64,000 nt of DNA from a virus. Under the pieces are notes generated by a model. It was not told the origin of the DNA. It saw nothing but the letters and a program-made list of their open reading frames with translations, and searched no databases. Both the position numbers and the translations under genes were made by a program. The stretch is taken from the IMG/VR virus record IMGVR_UViG_3300028883_000033, positions 62,001-126,000 of that record; one strand, written 5' to 3'. Of this stretch, positions 43,632 through 52,805 are shown piece after piece (the first letter of the stretch is position 1; every line of letters starts with the position of its first letter).

Positions 43632-44045
43632 ATGAAAGAAAAGCACAAACATGCTCACATGCGTTCGGCGTTTGTATATGCTGACCTATCCTACTGCAAA
43701 AGAAAGCAGGTAGGATGTGTGATTGTTAAGGATGACAATCCAATTGCAGTGGGCTACAACGGTACACCATCAGGAGAGGAAAATGTCTGCGAGGATGATG
43801 AAGGATTCACTAAACCAAACGTTATTCATGCAGAGGATAACGCTCTTCGTAAACTTACCCGAAGTCACGAATCTTCTGTAGGCGCGCACGTGTTTATCAC
43901 GGCAGCGCCTTGCATTCGTTGTGCTGAAAAACTGAAGGATGCTAAAGTAGCAAAAGTATATTACGCCGAGGTATATGGAGGCCACACGGAAGGGCTGGTA
44001 TATCTCGAGAAACACAACATAGAAACTGAATTAGTAGAACAATAA
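43632..44045 (+). CDS. cd: dCMP deaminase
   Basis: This 137-residue zinc-dependent cytidine/dCMP deaminase has HAEDNAL (zinc His and catalytic Glu) and APCIRCAEKL (PCxxC zinc ligands). The nucleotide pocket shows VGYNGTPSGEENVCEDDEG. It converts dCMP to dUMP, the substrate for thymidylate synthase at the window end. It is the first gene of the plus-strand nucleotide operon, followed by nrdA after 19 bases. Confidence 0.92.
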   Translation: MKEKHKHAHMRSAFVYADLSYCKRKQVGCVIVKDDNPIAVGYNGTPSGEENVCEDDEGFTKPNVIHAEDNALRKLTRSHESSVGAHVFITAAPCIRCAEKLKDAKVAKVYYAEVYGGHTEGLVYLEKHNIETELVEQ

Positions 44046-44064
44046 TAAAACGGGAGCCGCATAG

Positions 44065-46407
44065 ATGGTATTTGATGACTTGACCGTCACTAAGCGTGAC
44101 GGGCGCGTTGAACCTTTTGACCTAGAAAAGATTCACAAAGTGTTATTCTGGGCATGTGAAGACATAGCCAACGTGTCCGTATCGGAAATTGAAGTCCGAA
44201 CGCACATGCAACTGTACAACAAAATCCCCACTTCTGAGATCCATGAAACTATTATCAAGTCGGCCGCCGACCTGATATCTGAAGAATATCCTAATTATCA
44301 ATTTGTAGCAGCACGTTTGGTTCTGTTTACGCTGCGCAAACAGGTATATCATAGGTTTGAACCCCCATATCTCGTTGATCATGTTAAGAAGAACGTAGGC
44401 CTTGGAGTGTATGATGGGGCACTGTTGGACAAATACGATGAGTCTGAATGGGAAAAGCTCGATAAGATAGTAAACCACAATCGTGATTGGTTGTTGACAT
44501 ACGCCGCAACAGAACAATTCCGAGGAAAGTATCTTGTTCAAGATCGTACGACACATACGTATTATGAAACCCCTCAGATGGCGTATATCTTAATTGCAGC
44601 CACCCTTTTTGCTGATTATCCTAGTGACATTCGGCTGCAATATATCAAAGATTATTATGATGCAATCTCTAAAGGACCAAAGTCGACAATTACACTACCT
44701 ACGCCAATTCTCGCCGGCGTCCGCACGCCAACGCGTCAATTCAGTTCTTGTGTGTTAATTGAATCTGGTGACAGCCTTGACAGTATCAACGAAACTGCAT
44801 CGGCTATTGTGGATTATGCATCGCGCCGTGCTGGCATTGGCATTAACGCTGGTCGGATTCGCGCAAAAGGATCCAAAGTGCGAGGGGGTGAAATCTTTCA
44901 CACAGGTAACATTCCATTCTACAAATATTTCCATGCGGCACTGAAGTCCTGCTCACAGGGCGGTGTGCGTGGAGCTTCTGCCACTACATATTACCCTTTG
45001 TGGCACCTGGAAGCTGAAGATTTAATCGTTCTAAAGAACAACAAAGGAACAGACGAATCTCGTGTTCGTCACATGGACTATGGTGTTCAGCTGAACGGAT
45101 ACCTGTATCAGCGGTTGATCAAGAATGAACAAATTACTTTGTTCAGTCCTAATGAAGTTCCAGATCTGTATGACGCATTCTTTACTGACCAGAAAAAATT
45201 TGCCGAACTGTATGAAAAGTATGAGCGAGCGCATTCAGTCCGTAAAAAAGTAGTTCCAGCGCTTGAACATTTCAATAACATGTTAATAGAGCGCAATAAT
45301 ACAGGCCGCATTTACATCCACAATGTTGATCATACAAACGAGCACGGCGCCTTTTTGGACACCAGCCCGGTCCGTATGTCCAACCTATGTGTTGAAATTA
45401 CCCTACCAACCGAACAGCTAACACGCAAGAGTCGTATTCCGTTCATCAAGAAATTTGTAGAGGATGTGTGGGATCTGTCTTGTCAGGATTTTCGTAAGGA
45501 ATACGGTGAGATCGCTCTCTGTACCCTAAGTTCCCTCAACTGGGGCGCAATGTCTTCACCGGCTGATTTCGAAAAGCCAGCTGAGTTAGCAGTAAGAGCT
45601 CTTGAAGAGTTGTTGGATTATCAGGACTATCCTATGCTCGCAGCAGGTGTTCCAGCCAAGAAACGCAGATCGTTGGGGGTTGGCGTAAGTAACCTAGCGT
45701 ACTTCCTTGCTAAGCATGGCCGCAAATATTCTGATGGATCTGCGAATGACTTGGTTAATGAATATGCTGAAGCAATGTCGTACTATTTGATCAAAGCATC
45801 CGTCACGCTTGCCAAAGAAAAGGGCGCATGTGATTGGTTTGATGAAACCAAATATTCTAAGGGTATTCTTCCAATTGACACATATAAAGCGGCAGTTAAT
45901 GACATAGTCGGTTCTGAGCTAAAATGTGATTGGGAGGCTCTCAGAAAAGATATTGCCGAATTTGGTATGCGGCACTCAACACTGATGGCACTAATGCCTG
46001 TTGAATCTAGTTCACAGGTTATCAACGCTACAAACGGTATGGAGCCACCTCGAAGCATGGTATCAATTAAGGGATCTAAAGACGGAACACTCCGTCAAGT
46101 TGTTCCGGAGATTATGCGACTAAAGAACAAGTATGAGTACCTGTGGGATATGCCACATACTCGTGGCTACTTAGAAATCGCCGCTATATTCCAGAAATAT
46201 ACTGACCAGTCGATTTCCACCAATACATCATATAATCCAGCAAATTATCCAGGAAACAAGGTCCCGATGTCTGAACTAATAAAGGACCTAGTTTATGCAT
46301 ACAAGCTGGGCATTAAAACATTATATTACCAAAACACAGACGACGGCTCTGGCGACGTGTGGGATCCTGATAAGAAACAGGATGACTGCGAATCGTGCAA
46401 GCTGTAA
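44065..46407 (+). CDS. nrdA: Ribonucleotide reductase large subunit, class Ia
   Basis: This 780-residue protein has an N-terminal ATP-cone (VTKRDGRVEPFDLEKIHKVL) for dATP/ATP regulation. Active-site cysteines sit in FSSCVLIESGDS and SNLCVEITLP, the finger-loop segment is intact, and SSSQVINATNGMEPPRS is the substrate-binding signature. The C-terminal CESCKL pair accepts electrons from glutaredoxin, encoded two genes downstream. It reduces ribonucleoside diphosphates to deoxy forms for phage DNA synthesis. GGGAGCCGCATAG precedes the ATG. No intron, intein or split is seen, in contrast to several T4 relatives. Confidence 0.96.
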   Translation: MVFDDLTVTKRDGRVEPFDLEKIHKVLFWACEDIANVSVSEIEVRTHMQLYNKIPTSEIHETIIKSAADLISEEYPNYQFVAARLVLFTLRKQVYHRFEPPYLVDHVKKNVGLGVYDGALLDKYDESEWEKLDKIVNHNRDWLLTYAATEQFRGKYLVQDRTTHTYYETPQMAYILIAATLFADYPSDIRLQYIKDYYDAISKGPKSTITLPTPILAGVRTPTRQFSSCVLIESGDSLDSINETASAIVDYASRRAGIGINAGRIRAKGSKVRGGEIFHTGNIPFYKYFHAALKSCSQGGVRGASATTYYPLWHLEAEDLIVLKNNKGTDESRVRHMDYGVQLNGYLYQRLIKNEQITLFSPNEVPDLYDAFFTDQKKFAELYEKYERAHSVRKKVVPALEHFNNMLIERNNTGRIYIHNVDHTNEHGAFLDTSPVRMSNLCVEITLPTEQLTRKSRIPFIKKFVEDVWDLSCQDFRKEYGEIALCTLSSLNWGAMSSPADFEKPAELAVRALEELLDYQDYPMLAAGVPAKKRRSLGVGVSNLAYFLAKHGRKYSDGSANDLVNEYAEAMSYYLIKASVTLAKEKGACDWFDETKYSKGILPIDTYKAAVNDIVGSELKCDWEALRKDIAEFGMRHSTLMALMPVESSSQVINATNGMEPPRSMVSIKGSKDGTLRQVVPEIMRLKNKYEYLWDMPHTRGYLEIAAIFQKYTDQSISTNTSYNPANYPGNKVPMSELIKDLVYAYKLGIKTLYYQNTDDGSGDVWDPDKKQDDCESCKL

Positions 46408-46419
46408 GAGGATAGAGAC

Positions 46420-47541
46420 ATGACAAGTGTAGTTTTTAATCAGGATGCTACTGACCATCTCAAGGCAAAATTATTCCTTGATGAAGGTGGAAACCCTGAA
46501 ATTCAGCGGTACGAACAAGTACGCTACGACACGTTGGAAAATTTTGTTGATAAGCAGCTGAGTTTTTTCTGGCGCCCTGAAGAAGTCGACCTATCGAAAG
46601 ATAAGAACGACTTCCGTGATTTGCCGGAAGCTCAACAGCATATTTTTACGTCGAATCTATTCCGTCAGATCCTCCTAGACAGTGTCCAGGGCCGCGGCCC
46701 TAATATGACGCTGTTGCCGATCTGTTCTCTGCCAGAAATGGAAGATTGGATCACGAACTGGTCCTTCAATGAGACGCTACATTCGCGTGCATACACCCAC
46801 GTTATCCGCAATGTATATTCAAACCCATCGCAAGTGATTGACGAAATTACGAAGATTCCCGAGATCCTGCAATGTGCCGCTGCTGTATCCAAGCACTACG
46901 ATCAGCTGGCATATTGGAACGCAATCTGGCAAGCACGCCGGTTGGGCGTTGATGTTAATTCAGCATATGACGAATACGAACACAAGAAGTCGCTGTGGAT
47001 GACTTTAAATTCTATCAATGCTCTGGAAGGTCTTCGGTTTTATGTATCGTTCGCATGCTCGTGGAATTTCGCCGAACAGAAAAAGATGGAAGGAAATGCA
47101 AAAATTATCCGATTGATTTGTCGGGATGAAAATCTGCATCTCGGCAGCACACAATATATACTACGTACCCTTCCTAAGGATGACAAAATATACAAGGATA
47201 TTGCTGCAAAAACAAAAGATGATGTAATGCAGTTATTCTTGGATGTTGTCCAGCAGGAGAAGGACTGGGCCACATACCTGTTCAAGTACGGCTCGATGAT
47301 TGGATTGAATGCTGAGATTCTTCATCAGTACGTGGAGTGGATTGCTTCTCGCCGTATGAGAACAATCGATTTGGACGTACCGTTCAATCATCCAACATCT
47401 GATCCACTACCTTGGACGAAAAACTGGATTTCTGGCAAAGAAGTGCAGTATGCCCCACAAGAATCGGAGATTGCGTCCTACTTGATCTCCGATGTTGAAC
47501 AAGACGTTGACGCATCCACACTGGATGGACTAAGTTTATAA
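46420..47541 (+). CDS. nrdB: Ribonucleotide reductase small subunit, class Ia
   Basis: This 373-residue di-iron radical subunit has LLDSVQGRGPN and SFNETLHSRAYTH, containing metal ligands and the radical tyrosine, as in E. coli NrdB. The later ligands are in CRDENLHLGSTQ. It pairs with NrdA, twelve bases upstream. AGAGGATAGAGAC is the ribosome site. No intron is present. Confidence 0.95.
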   Translation: MTSVVFNQDATDHLKAKLFLDEGGNPEIQRYEQVRYDTLENFVDKQLSFFWRPEEVDLSKDKNDFRDLPEAQQHIFTSNLFRQILLDSVQGRGPNMTLLPICSLPEMEDWITNWSFNETLHSRAYTHVIRNVYSNPSQVIDEITKIPEILQCAAAVSKHYDQLAYWNAIWQARRLGVDVNSAYDEYEHKKSLWMTLNSINALEGLRFYVSFACSWNFAEQKKMEGNAKIIRLICRDENLHLGSTQYILRTLPKDDKIYKDIAAKTKDDVMQLFLDVVQQEKDWATYLFKYGSMIGLNAEILHQYVEWIASRRMRTIDLDVPFNHPTSDPLPWTKNWISGKEVQYAPQESEIASYLISDVEQDVDASTLDGLSL

Positions 47542-47555
47542 GGAGATTAACACAA

Positions 47556-47816
47556 ATGGATATCACTGTTTTCGGAACCCCTATTTGCCCCAACTGCAAG
47601 AATGTAACATCATTCCTCGATTCCGCTGGTGTAGGATACAAATACAAAACGATTGGTGAGGATGTTGATAAATCGGATGTTGATGCGTTGGTGGGCCGTT
47701 CTGTGCGATCCGTGCCTGTGATTGTCTCTAACGGTTCTGAAGTGTCATTTGAGGACCTACGCCGCCAGGTTTCAGTGTCTGAAATGACGAGTACGTTAGC
47801 TGCATTGGAGTTATAA
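47556..47816 (+). CDS. nrdC: Glutaredoxin
   Basis: This 86-residue thioredoxin-fold protein has the redox pair Cys11-Pro-Asn-Cys14 (TPICPNCKNVTSFL) and the cis-proline segment SVRSVPVIV. It donates electrons to ribonucleotide reductase, whose genes precede it. The AAGGAG ribosome site is clear. Its stop overlaps the convergent HAD gene by six bases, ending the plus-strand operon. Confidence 0.9.
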   Translation: MDITVFGTPICPNCKNVTSFLDSAGVGYKYKTIGEDVDKSDVDALVGRSVRSVPVIVSNGSEVSFEDLRRQVSVSEMTSTLAALEL

Positions 47817-48332
47817 TCCAATTTCCTTTAATTGACGTATGGTGTCCTCAGCTGATGTGTGGAGGACACCAATCCCTCCAGCCTCCATCCAAGGATTGAT
47901 AGCTTTCATTTTATCGTCTATGAGGATGTGATTAGGCGCGGCGTGTTGAGCCTTCTCCGCAGCACGTATGGTCGTATTGACGACAACGTCCTCGCCAAGA
48001 TAGTTATTGACCCATCGACGCTTTTGGTCATGCCCTCCGAACTTTGGATCGCCTGTGGCTGACAAAATTTCAGCAGGCCCGTGTGGAGAAATATATTCCC
48101 ACAACTGGAAAGCGTCTTCCATAGGCTGAGCATCATACCACAATTCCCCTCCGTGGGTGAATTGGTATTCGGTGGCGACGTGCCACATCATATCTCGAGT
48201 GGCTTGATCTGTTTCGTATAGTTTTTCTGAATACGGAAGACGGTAGCCGAGAACAACATCCATAATGCGGCCGACCCCGCCCGCGAAGTCCACAAGGACT
48301 CCGTCCATATCACAGAAAATTTTATACTGCAT
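47811..48332 (-). CDS. HAD-family 5'-nucleotidase-like phosphatase
   Basis: This protein of about 173 residues starts at the ATG overlapping the upstream stop (TGATG). FCDMDGVLVDF is the HAD motif I with nucleophile and acid Asp. SATGDP is the motif II area. KAQHAAPNHILIDDK carries the downstream acidic motif. The compact size and DMDGVLVDF wording match the NT5C-like phage nucleotidases. It probably dephosphorylates nucleotides, complementing the dNTP genes next door. The exact substrate is unknown. Confidence 0.8.
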   Translation of the reverse strand: MQYKIFCDMDGVLVDFAGGVGRIMDVVLGYRLPYSEKLYETDQATRDMMWHVATEYQFTHGGELWYDAQPMEDAFQLWEYISPHGPAEILSATGDPKFGGHDQKRRWVNNYLGEDVVVNTTIRAAEKAQHAAPNHILIDDKMKAINPWMEAGGIGVLHTSAEDTIRQLKEIGL

Positions 48333-48583
48333 CAATAATAGTCGTCGTATGTTTGCTTTCCGTGTCCGAAACCTTCGGTGTAATCCATTTCGTCCTGTTC
48401 GAAGCTGAAGTCAGCCCACTCTCCTATGGAGATGAACGAACGATTATATGTTGGATCGAAGACTGAACCGTCCTCTTTGATTTCGATACCGTAAATTCTT
48501 TCTACTTCATCACGAGAAAGATTTTTTACGTCATTGACCACATGCGTCACTTCGTGCGCGTGAATGTGGTGGTGTCGGCTCAT
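48332..48583 (-). CDS. Histidine-rich hypothetical protein (83 aa)
   Basis: AGAGGTGCATA precedes the ATG. The N-terminus is His-rich (SRHHHIHAHEVTHVVNDV) and could bind metal. Then come a helix with LSRDEVERIYGI and an acidic tail ending YDDYY. The stop overlaps the HAD gene start. HEVTH looks like a metalloprotease HExxH, but the protein is too short and no support is seen. The function is unknown. Confidence 0.55.
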   Translation of the reverse strand: MSRHHHIHAHEVTHVVNDVKNLSRDEVERIYGIEIKEDGSVFDPTYNRSFISIGEWADFSFEQDEMDYTEGFGHGKQTYDDYY

Positions 48584-48609
48584 TATGCACCTCTGCGTTA
48601 GCCTTAGGG

Positions 48610-48867
48610 TTACAGTGCCAGGATCGTTAGGATTCCGGCGGATACGGCAAGGTTGATGATACCCAAAATGAGGTTAACAGTCAACAGCTTGCGGTTTTTG
48701 GAAAGTAGTTCAGTGGTCTCAATGTGGCGTGCCTCTGAGTTCCGGGCTAGGTCCTCGGCAACAGCCAGTGTTGTTAGTGATACGTCGACAGCTTCGCGAG
48801 CTGTATTCGCAGCACGTTGAACTTCTTCTTTAGTGACATTCGGTAGGTCGTCCGAATATGATTTCAT
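48610..48867 (-). CDS. Tail-anchored small membrane protein (85 aa)
   Basis: An N-terminal helical region (VTKEEVQRAANTAREAVD) is followed by one C-terminal membrane helix (LLTVNLILGIINLAVSAGIL). The start overlaps the upstream stop (ATGA), so the two genes are coupled. It forms a three-gene cluster with an 81-residue helical protein and a lipoprotein, suggesting a shared envelope task. No family is recognised. Confidence 0.6.
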   Translation of the reverse strand: MKSYSDDLPNVTKEEVQRAANTAREAVDVSLTTLAVAEDLARNSEARHIETTELLSKNRKLLTVNLILGIINLAVSAGILTILAL

Positions 48868-49109
48868 TTTGCGAGTACTCCAACTATAGTCTTTAGTATA
48901 TTGAATGCTTGTATGATTTTTATCTTGCGTTCTAACGTGTCCGACATCCGTCGAACTTCGTCCACTTCGAGTAGATCGTTGACCAACTCTTCGAACTGTT
49001 CTTTTGACAGATCGTCGTTATATAGGCCATCATTTAAAACAGAAATTTGTTGCGCAGCTTCGCGTATAATAGGGTCTTCGTGATTGAGAAAATCTTCTAA
49101 ACGTTCCAT
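48864..49109 (-). CDS. Small helical protein of the envelope cluster (81 aa)
   Basis: GAGGTAAGTCAAC precedes the ATG. The protein is an acidic helical bundle (LSKEQFEELVNDLLEVDEVR) ending in an amphipathic or hydrophobic helix (IIQAFNILKTIVGVLAK) that could lie on a membrane. It is coupled to the tail-anchored protein downstream and six bases after the lipoprotein gene. The function is unknown. Confidence 0.55.
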   Translation of the reverse strand: MERLEDFLNHEDPIIREAAQQISVLNDGLYNDDLSKEQFEELVNDLLEVDEVRRMSDTLERKIKIIQAFNILKTIVGVLAK

Positions 49110-49115
49110 GTTGAC

Positions 49116-49511
49116 TTACCTCGCCTTTTGGGCAACAGCTTCCAGAGCCGTGCGAACTTTCTTCAAGAACAGCTGAGATTTTAGCGTGCAGTAGGTCTTG
49201 GTGGCTGCGTCCTTTTCGTATTGCGCCTTGAACTCTAAAACATCACCCTTGAGAATGTCAGCAATTCCATAAACTTCAGTGTTTCGGGGGGTGTAGAAAG
49301 TATATGTGTGGAGCAGGCGAGCGTTGTATTCAAGCTCGGGAATATAAGACCGCACGACATCGTTATTGCCGCAGTTCTCGTTAATTAGAACCACCGAAGT
49401 TTCTAAACGAGCGAGAATTTCATACTCGTTGTTATCGTAGCTCTGCGGGACCATAGCACATCCCGATAGCACTGTAACCGCTAGAATGGTGGAAAGTAGT
49501 ATGTTCTTCAT
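49116..49511 (-). CDS. Lipoprotein (131 aa)
   Basis: A type II signal peptide with lipobox LSGC (SCILA-like stretch ILLSTILAVTVLSGCAM) gives a mature lipoprotein starting at Cys18. The mature part has two more Cys and is mostly helical and charged. An outer-membrane lipoprotein next to two small helical membrane-associated proteins could be an outer spanin or a superinfection-exclusion factor, but no classic inner spanin is seen beside it. Confidence 0.7.
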   Translation of the reverse strand: MKNILLSTILAVTVLSGCAMVPQSYDNNEYEILARLETSVVLINENCGNNDVVRSYIPELEYNARLLHTYTFYTPRNTEVYGIADILKGDVLEFKAQYEKDAATKTYCTLKSQLFLKKVRTALEAVAQKAR

Positions 49512-49519
49512 ACAACTAT

Positions 49520-49738
49520 TTAGTCGATTCGATTACCATCTTCATCGTAATGTCCGAGAACTTGCTGTTTTCCCGCCAGAACGGCACTTCGCAACTTCAT
49601 CTCAGCGCGGTTTAGGTTCCCATCACAATCATCCAGATCGATAAAGAACACCCATCTCCACTCCCCATCAGACAGAATCTGTTTCTGCGCGATCAGATCG
49701 CCGTTACCATCTTCGACTATACGGTAACTATACATCAT
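49520..49738 (-). CDS. Hypothetical protein (72 aa)
   Basis: The start at 49738 is chosen because AGGAAGAAAAAGT precedes it; a longer in-frame start lies inside topoisomerase. It is a compact beta-strand protein (SYRIVEDGNGDLIAQKQI, EWRWVFFIDLDDCDG) with a final helix. It overlaps the end of the topoisomerase subunit by 11 bases. No family is recognised. Confidence 0.5.
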   Translation of the reverse strand: MMYSYRIVEDGNGDLIAQKQILSDGEWRWVFFIDLDDCDGNLNRAEMKLRSAVLAGKQQVLGHYDEDGNRID

Positions 49739-51074
49739 ACTTTTTCTTCCTGTAGTTTGTAAGAACGTCTTTGAGTTCTTCAACGTAGACGTCCTTTCGC
49801 CTTTTTGGTGACTTGAGCAGCGACCGGTATTCCTTCATCAGAGCTTCAGCATCTTTCAGTTTCTGCTCCACCTTATTCTTCTCTTCTTCGGTGAAACGGT
49901 AAACAGGAAGATCGGCGATGTAGTCAATATAAACAATACCAATTTCCGTCAGGAACTCTTTGAGTTCGGACCGCGACCCAATTTTCTTCGCAACACCGCC
50001 CACGTTGCGGTTAATGGCTCGAAGTACATCTTTGTAGCGTTGGATATCAATTTCCAAAAGCCCGGCCAATCGTTCGTATCGTTTGACATACCAGCTTAAC
50101 CTCCAATCACAGAAATCTTGAATGATTTCTTGATAGTTAGTTGACCATACACTCTCGCCGTCAAAGTTAATGACGTTCATGTTTTCGCCAACGTTGTTTA
50201 ACAAACCCAAATAATTCAGAACGCCCATCTCATCTTTCATGGATTCATGTGATAGTGTTCCTTTTTTAAAGCGAACCTCGATGTTGTATGAGTCTCGAGA
50301 GTTGTCAGTATATTCCTGAATCTTTCCATCTTCCTCGAGCTTGTTGAGTTTCTCAACGTACTTTTCGTGAGTGGTTCCGTATGGAAGATTGGTAATACGA
50401 ATGGTTGTTGCATTAACCTTTTCATATTCGCCCAGGAAGGTATACTTGTACCCGCCAGTGCCAGTTTCTACCCAATCAACCGCCTTCTGTTTAATCGGAA
50501 CGAGCTCGGGCAGGTCTTCGTAAAAATCTCTACCTTCAAGATAATCTATTTGAGCCTTAATGATGCTGGGGAGGGAACGGGGGAGAATGCTCGAAGCAAA
50601 ACCTACTGCGATACCGTCTTGCGGATTCAGGAGGACAATAGGGATAAGCGGTAGGAAATGCTTCGGCTCCTCTAAAGTGCCATCATAATTTTCTTGCAGG
50701 GGAACTATTTCAATGTCACGAAAAACAACATCCTTTGTAAACTCACTAACCTTGACGCTAGTGTATCGAGCAGCACCATATGCTGTGGGCGCGAGCAGCG
50801 TACCGAATGCACCATCTCCATTAAGGAGTGGAATGTTGTTGCCGTAGGGAGCAGCTAATGTGTTAACAGCCCCCTCAGGAGATTGGTGAGGATGGATAGG
50901 CATTGTTGCGCCAGCAAGCGTTGCAGACTTGAACTTGCTTCCGTTTCTAGCTGTCCACAGCACTCTTCGCGCAGCAGCCTTTAGTCCATCCGCTGCGTGA
51001 GGAATAGCTCTCGATTGTAGAACGTATAGTGAATAATCTCTACGTTCATTGTTCACATATTCAGAACTTTTCAT
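49728..51074 (-). CDS. 52: Type II topoisomerase, DNA-cleaving subunit (gp52-like)
   Basis: This 448-residue protein matches T4 gp52 (442). The winged-helix catalytic part shows the DNA-binding segment ADGLKAAARRVLW and AYGAARYTSVKV with Tyr104, which attaches to DNA. The tower and coiled-coil regions follow (IVLLNPQDGIAVGFASS is the conserved glycine segment). With the ATPase subunit at 52.8-54.7 kb it relaxes and untangles phage DNA. The start overlaps the small upstream gene (ATGA). Confidence 0.93.
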   Translation of the reverse strand: MKSSEYVNNERRDYSLYVLQSRAIPHAADGLKAAARRVLWTARNGSKFKSATLAGATMPIHPHQSPEGAVNTLAAPYGNNIPLLNGDGAFGTLLAPTAYGAARYTSVKVSEFTKDVVFRDIEIVPLQENYDGTLEEPKHFLPLIPIVLLNPQDGIAVGFASSILPRSLPSIIKAQIDYLEGRDFYEDLPELVPIKQKAVDWVETGTGGYKYTFLGEYEKVNATTIRITNLPYGTTHEKYVEKLNKLEEDGKIQEYTDNSRDSYNIEVRFKKGTLSHESMKDEMGVLNYLGLLNNVGENMNVINFDGESVWSTNYQEIIQDFCDWRLSWYVKRYERLAGLLEIDIQRYKDVLRAINRNVGGVAKKIGSRSELKEFLTEIGIVYIDYIADLPVYRFTEEEKNKVEQKLKDAEALMKEYRSLLKSPKRRKDVYVEELKDVLTNYRKKKYDV

Positions 51075-51265
51075 AAGATTGTCATAGCTCTATCATAATC
51101 ATCTTCAGGATCGTGCGAATGTTGCCTGAGGTACCTAGTCAGCCGATCAGCCATTTCGGCATGCTGTTCATCTCGAACTTCTTCGATAAATTCAAGAACA
51201 TCATCAGGTACGTGGTCGACACCATTCAATTCAATTTCGGTTGAGATAACTAGTTTAACTGACAT
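51071..51265 (-). CDS. Hypothetical acidic protein (64 aa)
   Basis: The start ATG at 51265 lies inside the end of the phosphoesterase gene, with GGGAG 11 bases upstream. The protein is acidic with one strand and a long helix (PDDVLEFIEEVRDEQHAEMA). It overlaps the topoisomerase start by four bases. No family is recognised. Confidence 0.5.
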   Translation of the reverse strand: MSVKLVISTEIELNGVDHVPDDVLEFIEEVRDEQHAEMADRLTRYLRQHSHDPEDDYDRAMTIL

Positions 51266-51929
51266 GTTCCATACTCTCCCATCGCGTTCTTGCAATTTCT
51301 ATCAAGCGGTGCCAATGCATTGGCTTATATTCGATAACCTCTACGCTAACATTTATGTGTCGTAGGCTGTTGGTGTCATACGCGTTGTGGATGTGTCCAT
51401 GAACATTAATCCAATCAGCTGGGCAGGTTTCGAACGGGAAGTGCGTAAACACCAAAGGTGGGCTCAACCCAGGGAGTGCGTAGATTAGATGTTTTTCCTT
51501 GAAGTGAAGATTCTTAACTTTACCTTTATTGATATCGTGGTTGCCAATAATAAGGATTCTATCGCCGTTGAGATTAGCAAGGATTTCATTTGCCCGCTGA
51601 TCCCCCATAAACGCAACGTCGCCAACCCATATGACAAGATCATCATCTCCAACCGTTTCGTTGTGATTTGTAATCAGTTGTTGAGACATATCATCTAAAT
51701 CGCAGAAAGGACGGTTGCAGTACTTGATGATATTTTTGTGTCCGAAGTGAGTATCACTCCACACCCAAATATTTTCATATTGAGGAGTGTGGTCAGCTTC
51801 CATTAGAGGAATTTGTTCGTAATGTGATACCTTTCGTACGCGCGGTCGCTTAGTCTTTCCACCATCATAAGAAACAAGTTTCTTTAGATCGTCTATGTAT
51901 AACTGACGTAAATGTTCAATCTCGTTCAT
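51255..51929 (-). CDS. Calcineurin-like metallophosphoesterase
   Basis: The start at 51929 lies two bases after the previous stop. The full set of metallophosphoesterase motifs is present: VWSDTHFGHKN, VGDVAFMGD, IIGNHD, FTHFPFE and HGHIHN. An N-terminal extension of about 60 residues precedes the domain. Members hydrolyse phosphodiesters or nucleotides with two metal ions. The substrate here is unknown; RNA repair or cyclic-nucleotide turnover are options. Confidence 0.85.
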   Translation of the reverse strand: MNEIEHLRQLYIDDLKKLVSYDGGKTKRPRVRKVSHYEQIPLMEADHTPQYENIWVWSDTHFGHKNIIKYCNRPFCDLDDMSQQLITNHNETVGDDDLVIWVGDVAFMGDQRANEILANLNGDRILIIGNHDINKGKVKNLHFKEKHLIYALPGLSPPLVFTHFPFETCPADWINVHGHIHNAYDTNSLRHINVSVEVIEYKPMHWHRLIEIARTRWESMEHVS

Positions 51930-51931
51930 TG

Positions 51932-52639
51932 TTATGACCAATAAGTGTATATCATTGGTTGAAGCTGCCATATTGTTTTTTCGTCAGTGAACATTTCCGT
52001 ATACCGGAAGAACTCAACCAAAACTTCGGGGATGACAACGTTGTATTTCTCAGTCCAGTGCAATTCGCACCCAAGTTTTTCTAAGGCCACTAATTGCAAA
52101 TCAAATTTATCTTCCCCGGCTGCGTTTCGGTACAAGTAAATTAACTGTTCGATTGTCCGATCAGCACGTTCGCCAGTTTCGTTGTTAATGTACCCATCGT
52201 AAGGGTATAACGGAACGTCGAGAACCTTCACTGAAGGCTCAATACCAATCCCAGCGTCATAGTAGTCGATGGTATCGTCGTATCGAGTCCACCTATTATC
52301 CGTGAATGGGGTAAAAGTTACAACATCCGGCAGCCCGCCTTCGTTTTCATATGATACGCAGTAGTGAATGTCTCTGAAGTGGCTCTCTTCGAAATCTCTT
52401 TGGAGCATTAATGCTAACGCGAAATGTTCGTATGGATCACTTTCATCGACTAATCGTTGGCAGTGTTGTTTAAACCCTTCTGTCGTCCAACGGTCTTCCC
52501 TCTCGGACCAGTCTGTGTGCCACCAACCATTGGGATTAAAGCGAGGGTCGTCAACTTCTCTTGTTCCGTACTTGTCGACCTCTTTGGTTTTTAGGTCAAC
52601 TAACCCATACCCAAGAACTTTATGAATTCGGATTCCCAT
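51932..52639 (-). CDS. Hypothetical protein (235 aa)
   Basis: This 235-residue protein is rich in Trp, Tyr and acidic residues (GWWHTDWSEREDRW, YDDTIDYYDAGIG). It begins IRIHKVLGYGLVDLKTKEVD, a beta pattern I have the impression recurs in large myoviruses, but I cannot name a family. It overlaps the 62-residue gene by 20 bases and is followed by the phosphoesterase. The function is unknown. Confidence 0.55.
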   Translation of the reverse strand: MGIRIHKVLGYGLVDLKTKEVDKYGTREVDDPRFNPNGWWHTDWSEREDRWTTEGFKQHCQRLVDESDPYEHFALALMLQRDFEESHFRDIHYCVSYENEGGLPDVVTFTPFTDNRWTRYDDTIDYYDAGIGIEPSVKVLDVPLYPYDGYINNETGERADRTIEQLIYLYRNAAGEDKFDLQLVALEKLGCELHWTEKYNVVIPEVLVEFFRYTEMFTDEKTIWQLQPMIYTYWS

Positions 52640-52805
52640 CTTTTTCTTTTAGCCTCTTTTCCAGTTGTCGAATTCTCCAATACATCCACACTGCACAACT
52701 ACGGTCGTGGAAATGGGGGTCGGGTGTTTTTGTCAAACAAGTACAGCCGCCGACGGGGTATTCGGGATCCTCATCTGGTAAATCTTCGTAGTCAATTTTC
52801 TTCAT
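52620..52805 (-). CDS. Cys/His-containing small protein (61 aa)
   Basis: Read from the ATG at 52805 inside the end of the topoisomerase gene. CTC, HFHDRSC and a basic helix (RIRQLEKRLKEKD) suggest a small zinc-binding protein. The ribosome site is weak, and coupling to topoisomerase termination is likely. No family is recognised. Confidence 0.45.
   Translation of the reverse strand: MKKIDYEDLPDEDPEYPVGGCTCLTKTPDPHFHDRSCAVWMYWRIRQLEKRLKEKDGNPNS

Noticed and set aside
48332-48583. HExxH metalloprotease in the His-rich 83-residue protein
   Set aside because: HEVTH is present, but there is no third ligand or fold context, and the motif lies in a His-rich low-complexity stretch.
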